Origin: Mycocentrospora acerina
Lineage: Eukaryota; Ascomycota; Dothideomycetes; Pleosporales
NCBI GenBank assembly: GCA_022701365.1
Contig: JAKUHH010000392.1
Coordinates: forward strand, 62,001-126,000
Reading direction: 5' to 3'
Length of the DNA stretch: 64,000 bases
Both the position numbers and the translations under genes were made by a program. This document shows positions 56,515-64,000 of the stretch, piece after piece. Below the pieces are notes generated by a model. That model was not told the DNA's origin. It saw only the letters and a program-made list of their open reading frames with translations, and did not search any database. The first letter of the stretch is position 1, and the number at the start of each line of letters is the position of its first letter.

Positions 56515-56843
56515 CTACTCAAAGTGTTGTTGGCAACAAAAAAGGGTGTCAGTATTCAATGGTTGCTAGAAAGAACGCGTAATGATGAGCTTTGCCTGTG
56601 TCGAACCTTGAGGACACTTGAGTAAAAATTGAATAGCGAGTGGGTCTGATGTTCAGCCTGAAAAGAAGAATATTGCACATGGACACTGTGATGGATTGGA
56701 GAAAATTTTCCAATGAATATCTGGGTATCGCCAACATTAAACAAGAAGGAAGAACCAAATCTATTCAGAACGCAAGAAGAGACCACTGCATAGGGGAAGG
56801 TACACTTCAGATGGCCAACAAACTGAAGGTAAGTATACCATGG

Positions 56844-59522
56844 CTACGCCTCACAATCACCGTTCGATACATGTGGGTCCGATTCAGTTGATCTGTTGTC
56901 GGAAATCGTGCGCTTGTTGGTAAGCCAGACATCACTGAGACTTTTTTAAACGTCAGTGATGGCAACAGTAAGAACATACAAAATACTCACGGCATTATCA
57001 GGCTTGGGTTTACAAATCGTAACCCCCTTTCTCTTGCTTCGTCCAGGGTAAGACGACCTGCTCGTGTCCTCTGTCCTTCACGACTGGCTGCGATAGCCTC
57101 CTCTTGAATATCGCGTCCAAGATCTGTCTGCTCTGGGCTACGCAGACTGCGTAGGGCAATAAATTTCATCAGAGGTTGGTACTTTCTTGTGAAGACCAAA
57201 AAAAACCATAGTGTAGCGATAATCAAGGGTGCTACTAGGACAGCTCGCTTGAAAGCCTTCTTCAATGCTAGCTGACCAGCAACTGTGACTTGAAAGAGAA
57301 CGACGCCGACAATGACGCGATCGCACATCATAGTCCAACCTCTGCCAGTCGAATGTTGGCGGTGCTCCATTGCGTATAAGAGCTGATATTTGTGGACAAA
57401 ATGGCCAATCATGAAGTATGCCAAGCCTGTGAGCAACACTTGCCACGAGTCTCTCAAAACACTATAAACCATGCATATTATGAAGATGAGTATCGTCTGT
57501 GGGAGGAAAAACCCATAACTGAAGACTGGAGGTTGCACAAGTTCCGCATAGTCTACTCACGTGATTAGTGTTTTTCTACGGCTGTGATTCAGATTTATGC
57601 TTACCGCGAGGTGTCTTCGCTCCAATCAAGTAGATAGGATATAAGGACAATGCACCAAATTCGAGCAGACGGAAGGGAAATAGCCCGAAGCCTTGCAAAA
57701 TGATGAAATTTGTGTAAAAGCCCAACAGATCCGCAAGCGATGTGGCTAAGGCATACGCAATCTGTGTAGCGCTTGTCAGCTGTTCTCCAAAGAGTTCAAA
57801 CATGTTCACAAGTCCGGAGGCAGTCCCCAGTATAGTGAACATGATGAAAAAGTTGAAAAAGGTGAAGAAGAAATTTTTAGAGATAACAGAAAGCTCAACA
57901 TCGCCTTGTGAGATCATTCCCTGCTTATTTGCCAGCCCTGATAGATGTTAGTAATCTTTAATTTAGCCGTAATCACAGAAGCACTTACAATCGTATAGAA
58001 ACGGTACAAGCACATTGATCAAGGAGAGCGCCAACGTCGGCAACTGAGTATTAACTAGCGACTGAAGAATTGTTCGGCTATCCAATAGGTCTGCTAACCC
58101 AGGGAAAACTTCGTGAATGGAGCAGGTATTCAGGGCACCAGCAATAGGAACAAATAGAAAAGTCCAAAGTATGCTTAGCACTCCGATAGAAAAGGTGATC
58201 GCCCAGGAGCGAAATATCCTTCGGCCCCGGGATACATATGTATTCGCCCACACCACATCAGAGGGTGATGGACTGTTGTTTGCAAGAAGTTGAAGTGGAG
58301 ATGGATCTAGTACGGCTTGTATTGCCATCTGGGCGCTTGCAACGCTATCCATGGTGACGAATGCCAGTGGAGTAGGTTCAAAATCGCGCTTCCGGAGAAG
58401 CCTGATTTCATCATCTATCTCGCGCAGCTGCTTCTCGTAGTAGTCAATGGCATCTACAAGCTTGTACCTCAGCTTGAAGCGGCCATACCAAATCCTTGCC
58501 TTAGGACGTCGTTGAGCGTAAGAGGTTGTACCCGTGCCGTACAGTAGGTGGTTGGTTTCGCCATCATTGTCATCATCGTTCTCGTGTCCTGATGGAGGTG
58601 GTTGGACCATAGGCAAGGTCTCCATGTTTCGTTCAATCCCTCGATTTCCAAGGTGAACAGTCCATGCTTCTTCGAGTTTCCTCAGAACAACATGCCTCTG
58701 AAGCACCTTCTCATCTAGATCTTTCCAGTTTCTACAAATGGTTACGCTTTCCACTCGTCCGATTCCGAGATCTTCGATGAATTCCTTAATCTTATCTTCG
58801 GATCGGAGGTCAAATGGAATGCCTGATAGTCTAATGGTACGGTCTGTGATAGTTGTTTGGCCTCCGAGATACTCTTGACGAATCTCAATTATTCTCCTCG
58901 TCTCAGACACGATCAAGTATAAGATGAGGGCGGTGAACAGATACACAAAGACGAGGTACATCCAAAGATAGTCTGTGTAGTATTCATACTCGTGCGTTAA
59001 TATCCTCCAATCAGAACGAACTTCGATATGATCAGAATCGTCATTGTGACCACCGCCGGGATGTGTGATTTTCCCTTCCTTCTCCTGGTGGGTGTCGTGG
59101 ACGGGTTTAATGATAGCCAGAGCGAAGAAGAGCGTTACGAGGAGGAACTTGATGGCCAACTTGAAGAAAGCAAGATACTATAGAGATGTTAGCTTAATGC
59201 AGCAAGTAGAGTTGAACACTCGACATACAACATAGGCATCCAGGCCTGCAGACGAAAGTACTTGCTCATCTGTGATTCTCCATAACGGCAGAATCCAGCC
59301 GAAGAGACTATCAGGAAGCTCAGGGAGCGCGGTCGCCAGGTCGTTTTGCTTTTTACGCGCAGCATAGAGGCCTTTCCATCGCGGGCGCAATATGCAAAAA
59401 GCTAGGAACGCTCCCAGGCCAAGCGTCAGGGAGAGGTAGATTTGGATGCGTACGTCGCGCGGTTGCCGTTTACCCAAAATATCATCCTGCGCTGCCTTGC
59501 AGGTACGGTTATTCTCTATCAT
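56844..59522 (-). CDS. CSC1/OSCA (RSN1-type, DUF221) calcium-permeable stress-gated channel
   Basis: Multi-pass membrane protein related to osmosensitive OSCA/TMEM63 channels. Exons: 59522-59229, 59177-57989, 57937-57605, 57552-56991 and 56940-56844, giving 824 residues. ATG 59522 is chosen for its context and because MIENNRTC..PRDVRIQ leads straight into TM1; ATG 59612 in the same frame would add 30 residues. Blocks in order: RSN1 N-terminal TMs (LRPRWKGLYAARKK), a cytosolic RNA-recognition-like domain (RTIRLSGIPFDLRSEDKIKE ... ESVTICRNW; AFVTMDSVASAQMAIQ), then the 7-TM RSN1 region (NTYVSRGRRIFRSWAITF, FFTFFNFFIMF, TPRDYAELVQPPVFSYGF). The last 97-nt exon adds LSDVWLTNKRTISD and a polar tail. 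Several membrane proteins of this family traffic via the secretory pathway. Confidence 0.9.
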
Positions 59523-59828
59523 CGCCGGAGGTTGTGCTTGGTCGCCATGCGTGGTGGTGCTGTAAATCCTGTGAAATGCAGATGTGACACGGCAGGGCGA
59601 TGGCGATGTCATCAATCATGCACCAAACCGATCGGGCTAGATTAAAGCTCTAGCTTTCGCACCTTCCTCCATGCAACACACAACACGCAACACACCGCTC
59701 GCCACCTCACCGCTTGCCAACTCAGAATATATTGAGCCCAAATGGGAATCTAGAAATTCGATCACAAAGACTGACCTACTAACGCACTAACACTCATCTC
59801 AGTTTTAGTGGGAGCTGCACGCACGGTC
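59523..59828. promoter_or_regulatory. Divergent promoter CSC1-like / PCH2
   Basis: 306 bases between divergent start codons (216 if the CSC1-like gene starts at 59612). No factor site was recognised. Confidence 0.5.
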
Positions 59829-61443
59829 ATGGTTTCCTCTAAGAAATATGGGCTGCTCTATGTTGAAGTAAGGCTCAAAGGAGCTTGCAGCACTAGAACA
59901 GAGACCATTAGGAACGATGTTGAAAAATGGATCGTCGGTCACTATCGCGAAATCAAAATTGGGGCTACAGTACAGCTTGGTTGGTTGTCCTGAAACCGAT
60001 CGACCTCTTTCAACATGCACAGCAATCTCACGTTTTCTTAGCGTCGCCGCTAGAGACAGCACAAGCTGTAGAATGGATACGCATCACAGGACACAGCAAA
60101 ACTAAAGACTACCCTGACCATACCTTATATTCTCTGTCTGAATCCTGTCTAGACATTACGCTCCACTCTCTATATTCAGATTCTGAGCCTGATGCGTCTT
60201 TAAAAGAAATCGAAGACGAGGACGGAAAGTCTCCACTGCGTCGATTCACTCACTTTTCGCTACCTCACAGAACCTTTGACGGTCTCTGGGAATCGCTGGT
60301 GTTTCAAGAACCCATCGGCGAGCTAATTCTTCGGACTATCGTGCGAGTGACCAAAGAACGACTGATTGGTCATCTTTCAAATTGGTCTTCAAGGTCATGG
60401 CAGAACACTGTATTGTTTTATGGCCCCCCTGGCTCTGGAAAGACTACCTTAGCACAGGCCTTAGCGCAGCGACTCGCCATTAGGCTATCGAATGTTTATT
60501 CCAACTGCAGACTACTAGAGATCAAATCTCGAACACTTCTTAGTCGATACTTTGGTGAGAGCAGCAAGGAAGTTGGGGATCTTTTTGATTCCATTTCATA
60601 CATGGCCGACGATGATGAACAGCTGATCATAGTTCTCATTGACGAGGTTGAGTCTATTGCGGGCTGCCGGGCAAAAGCGTCAAGGGCGAGTGAAGTTGGT
60701 GATGCCATTAGGGTAAGTCGGATTTCATATTCATGCGTAGGTATTTGTGCTAAAGGCAGCCTGAGTCTACAAACGAAGTTCTACGAGGTCTAGACAAACT
60801 CCGAGAGCGTGGGAACATTGTGTTCTTCTGTACAACCAATCTGCTCGCCGATGTTGACTCCGCATTCATTGATCGTTGCTGTATTGAAACTCCTGTGGAT
60901 ATTCCAGCTGCAGATTGCATTTTTGAGATCCTTCGGACAGACGTGAATAGCCTGATACAGCGCGGTAAGTTGAGATACGAATGCCTTGCATACGGTCGAA
61001 ACCCAACGGTCCAAGTTGCAGACGGCAGTGACTCACCCGTCGCCCCGCTGTTAAAACAACCACCCGACTTACCTGAAACCCCGACAGATCTTCCAGACCT
61101 GACGTGGGCAAGTATACACTGGCCGAAGGAAGCAAATACGGCCGTTTCCGAGTTGTACAAAATCGCAATTCTAGCCAAGGGCCTATCCAGAAGAAAGCTC
61201 AGAGCTCTCGTTACGCAAGCCATCTACATGTACACTGTTGAGGAACCATGCGAGCTTTGGGGTTTTTTTGCCGCCCTGGAACTAGTCATTAAAACTAAGA
61301 CAAGGGCATCTTTGTGCAGGTCGAGTCAGCCTTCGACAACCGCAATGGAGCAAATGACGGGTATCAACGAGCATGGTGACGATACAATGTCTTTCCTGTC
61401 TAGACTTGAAGCAGACAACTATATGGATGTTTCCAATGATTGA
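59829..61443 (+). CDS. PCH2: Pch2/TRIP13 AAA+ ATPase (meiotic checkpoint)
   Basis: AAA+ remodeller of HORMA proteins (Hop1, Mad2) in meiotic recombination and checkpoint control. Model: 59829-59933, 60023-60712, 60766-61443, 490 residues. The N-terminal YVEVRLKGACSTRTETIRNDVEKW matches the family start, FDGLWESLVF precedes the ATPase domain, Walker A is GPPGSGKT (about residue 169) and Walker B VLIDEVES (about 240); sensor-1-like FFCTTNL and RxxR-type FIDRCCIE follow. A long polar insert precedes the C-terminal helical part. Intron 1 has a weak donor (GTCGGT, 89 nt) and is needed to change frame, so that junction is the least certain; a frameshift there cannot be excluded. Intron 2 uses either CAG 60759-ish or GAG 60765 as acceptor; the latter restores family spacing. 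Confidence 0.85.
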
Positions 61444-63295
61444 TAGAACCTTCACTATGATCGGCATTGCACAGCACAACTACTGTATCGTAACACGTGC
61501 AGATGCCGGCATGGTCCACAGTCGCATATGAGCAAGACACGGGGTCGGACCAGGTGTATTGAGTAATGACGAGAAATTCGAAAAAGGCTTGCAGAAATAT
61601 CCCAGTGCATGCTCGTGAATCCATAATAAGACACGTCAGCCTGTTGCATGTGACTATTTGTTGGTAAGGGTGAAGAAGCCGACAGTCATCAATTGAGTGT
61701 CGTCAGCTGCATGTGCTAGGCTGCAGTAATGACATCCAGGGATCACTAAAATCGCTCCCCTCGACAGACCCGTTGCACTAGCAGTGGGAAAAAAATAAGC
61801 ATGGACGAACCACTTGGCAGGAAGCTTAGCAACGATGTTGCGCCAGGATGTTGCCAGCGCTAGACACCAGGCTCTATTCGCCGAGCAAATGCAGACGAGT
61901 CCGGGCCACATTATGCCTTTTCTGAAATGGGATGACAGACTTCAACTGGGCGCGTGAGCATGGGTTGCGTTGGAGACTCCAAACTCGGAACGTTCAGCGC
62001 TTGGTTCACGAAGGGATTCAACAATGTAGAGACCCACCTTTGCGGATGTTTGGCAGCACATGCGAAGGTGCGACACAGCGGACCGAAGGCCCCAAGCGTT
62101 ATTGTTTTGGGCGTCTTCTCCAAAATGATTCAAGGTTTGAGCTGGGGGGAGATTAGCCCGCAGTGTCTCCATTGGATACGGCCTTGGGCGTTGAAAGAAG
62201 AGCGTGGATCCTCGTTTCGTATGGCATGAACCCATGAGGCGCATCGATATTTCTCGGAGGGCCTTCTTTTTCGGGTAGCTTTTCTCATAAAGGATTATTG
62301 GTTGACGCACAACCTGCCCTTTCTCGTCAGCTCGTTCCCATCTCTGTCGTCGACTGCTCTGTGCTGCCTACTCCAGCTTTTCGATAGACTGCCGCCATAC
62401 ATCAGCGTCCTCGAGCCATTTGACTGACCCTACGGCCAGATTGCGGAGTGAGGAGCAGCTTGTTGCTATTCTATCCGGCCTTTGAGGACTTAGGCAGTGT
62501 TCTCCGAGTCTACTTGGCAGCCAAGCTTCGTACGGCTCTTGGACAGTCTTATCTCCTTTCTGCTGACGTCCAGTGGTACGTACGTAGACCTATCACCCTC
62601 TCGTTTTCTACGGCGGCCCCGGTTGTCTCTTGCCGTCTGTGCGATGGGCTTGACGGGCTCCATGGCGTCGCGAGGACGGCCGCTAGGAGAGCACAGCCTC
62701 CCCGCTTAGAGCATTCCCTCATCAAGACGCTCCTCAGTTGCCGCCACTACTGCGCAACTAGCCATCCGCAATATGCTAACTGCAAGGCTGCGTCTTCCAG
62801 TTCATTGCCATCGTCGTCGCCGCCTGTTCTCTTGTTTGCACCCGCAGTCTCCACCCGATCTGAGACAGTTGTGTTCCGCCATCGACAGCACCATCGCCGC
62901 GCGCCAGACGTCCAGGCGACCGCCCGACAACGCCAACAAGCCTTGTGCACCCGGCTCCATCCCACCATCACGTCAATCGCGTCTCTACCTGTATTCGTCG
63001 ACTCCTTCGCCCTTCTCCTGACACGTCGACGTCGCGACTGTGTACGCGCGCTACCCTGCACTTCCGCCCTGCACTCCCACCCGTGCGCCTCCCGTGCGCC
63101 TCATCCCTCGAGCGGTCGAGCGGCTCGCGACGTGCCCTGCCAGATCACCTTCCGACCACCTTCCAACACCCTCGTTGCACGCATATTGCTGCGCGAACGC
63201 TTGCGCATACGCCATTTGGCCCCAGCCAGCCCGCGTGGTACTTGCCACAACAAATCGAGGGCGGGTAGCCGCATTATGTGCGCGGCACACATAGC
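61444..63295. other. Long intergenic region upstream of the arrestin gene
   Basis: 1.85 kb. The last 900 bases are GC/CT-rich and may be a long leader. A plus-strand open frame of about 280 codons overlapping the arrestin start has Arg/Ser/Pro-biased composition and is considered spurious. No RNA gene was seen. Confidence 0.5.
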
Positions 63296-64000
63296 ATGAC
63301 TTCCAGTCAGCCTCGCGATTCCGTCACTCCGTCTTCTCTGCAGCCAAAGAAGTCGTTTCTGTCCAGACTCAAGTCGCCCTTGTCCTCCAAGTCGCGCAAC
63401 TTCACCGATTTCCACATCCAGTCTGACGATCCCCATCGCCAGTACGTCCCGGGGGATATCATAAGCGGGACGGTTATTTTAAAGGTTGTGAAGCCTTTGA
63501 GAATAACCCATCTTGTTGTCTCCCTGCATGGATATGCACAAGTCTTCAAGAACCCGAATGCTCCCGGAGATGGATACAAGACGTACAGCACAACCGTTGG
63601 CTCGGGCAGAGGCAAGAAGTCGGGCAGCTACTTTGGCAATGGCTTCGCTTCACTTTTCGAGGACGAGGTAGTATTATGTGGTGAAGGCCGGTTATCTGAG
63701 GGCGTATATCATTTCAACTTCGAGCTCGAGTTCCCTACTAAAGGTTTACCAAGTAGCATCGACGTAAGCCGCACAATAATCCTCCCGTCTATGCTTCTTT
63801 GCTAATAGTTTAATGCAGTTTGAGCGCGGTACGATATCGTACTTGTTGACAGCCACACTGACACGTCCTACCGCTATATCGCCGACGTCATCATGTGACA
63901 CCAAGGTCCAGTTCACAGACACTCTTGATATTGCTCCCATTCCGGAACCAAAAACACGAGTTATATCTCTGGAGCCAATATCAAAACGAAGTCGAGCAAA
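63296..64000 (+). CDS. Alpha-arrestin family protein, 5' part (runs off window)
   Basis: Arrestin-domain trafficking adaptor; fungal alpha-arrestins link Rsp5-type ubiquitin ligases to permeases for endocytosis. Exons 63296-63763 and 63819 to the window end; 216 residues visible. The N-terminal ~45 residues are basic and Ser-rich (PKKSFLSRLKSPLSSKSR). The arrestin-N fold follows: YVPGDIISGTVILKVVKPLRITHLVVSL and, after the intron, FERGTISYLLTATLTRP, the typical strand and loop pattern. PxY motifs and the arrestin-C domain would lie outside the window. The 55-nt intron falls between codons. Which subfamily (CreD/Art/PalF-like) cannot be decided from this part. Confidence 0.9.

Noticed and set aside
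62448..63299. Plus-strand frame of about 280 codons overlapping the arrestin start
   Set aside because: Arg/Ser/Pro/His-biased, in a CT-rich leader, no family resemblance; overlaps the better-supported arrestin ATG.
1..64000. CRISPR arrays, insertion sequences or retrotransposons
   Set aside because: No regularly spaced direct repeats with unique spacers, no long terminal repeats, and no reverse-transcriptase, integrase or transposase motifs were seen.

Overview
This window is nuclear DNA of a filamentous ascomycete fungus. Almost every gene is interrupted by short (about 50-120 nt) GT-AG introns, often with CTAAC/CTGAC-like branch sites. The genes are monocistronic and lie on both strands. 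They include fungal signatures such as a filamentous-fungal 14-3-3 protein, a Spp2 G-patch splicing factor, a Frag1/DRAM/Sfk1 protein, a CSC1/RSN1 channel and a PhoD-like phosphatase with a WW domain. The style resembles Dothideomycetes (Pleosporales-like), but I cannot prove the class from sequence alone. I found no rRNA, convincing tRNA, CRISPR array, intact transposon or obvious secondary-metabolite cluster.

Layout: 1-425 is the 3' end of an unknown gene. About 4 kb of repeat-rich non-coding DNA follows, then an amino-acid permease (4.5-6.4 kb), a disordered hypothetical protein (6.9-8.4, minus) and the CaaX protease Ste24 (8.9-10.5). From 10.7 to 16.5 kb come small conserved genes: a lysine-rich protein, mitoribosomal bL34m, a small hypothetical, an IMPACT-family protein and an unresolved multi-exon hypothetical. 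From 18 to 24.8 kb lie a nucleoside 2-deoxyribosyltransferase-like protein, the diphthamide J-protein Dph4, a 14-3-3 protein whose 5' end is split into micro-exons, and an Fmp32/MCUR1-like mitochondrial coiled-coil protein. From 25 to 39 kb lie the WW-PhoD phosphatase, a Q-rich conserved protein, a microsatellite-dense gap, ornithine decarboxylase and a large disordered protein. From 40.5 to 52.3 kb lie the Sfk1-like protein, Spp2, the NatB subunit Mdm20/Naa25, Coq10, a Trm140-type tRNA methyltransferase and a cytochrome P450. From 53 to 64 kb lie a decayed F-box gene, a CSC1-like channel, the meiotic AAA+ ATPase Pch2 and the 5' part of an alpha-arrestin.

The genes are mostly housekeeping and do not form one pathway. 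Loose functional themes are translation and its quality (bL34m, Dph4, Trm140, NatB), mitochondria (bL34m, Fmp32, Coq10) and membrane transport and signalling (permease, arrestin, Sfk1, CSC1). Exon models were built by hand from splice signals, conserved family sequence and frame arithmetic; total coding lengths were checked to be multiples of three.

The most interesting observations are: (1) an F-box gene that stays in one frame for over 1,060 codons but carries five in-frame stops, each explicable by one C-to-T change; (2) the 14-3-3 gene with 12-, 8-, 47-, 20- and 12-nt leading exons; (3) stop-free introns of length divisible by three, one with a GC-AG boundary, that are invisible to simple ORF calling; and (4) a very dense stack of microsatellites between two convergent genes. 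I did not find a clearly undescribed multi-gene system.
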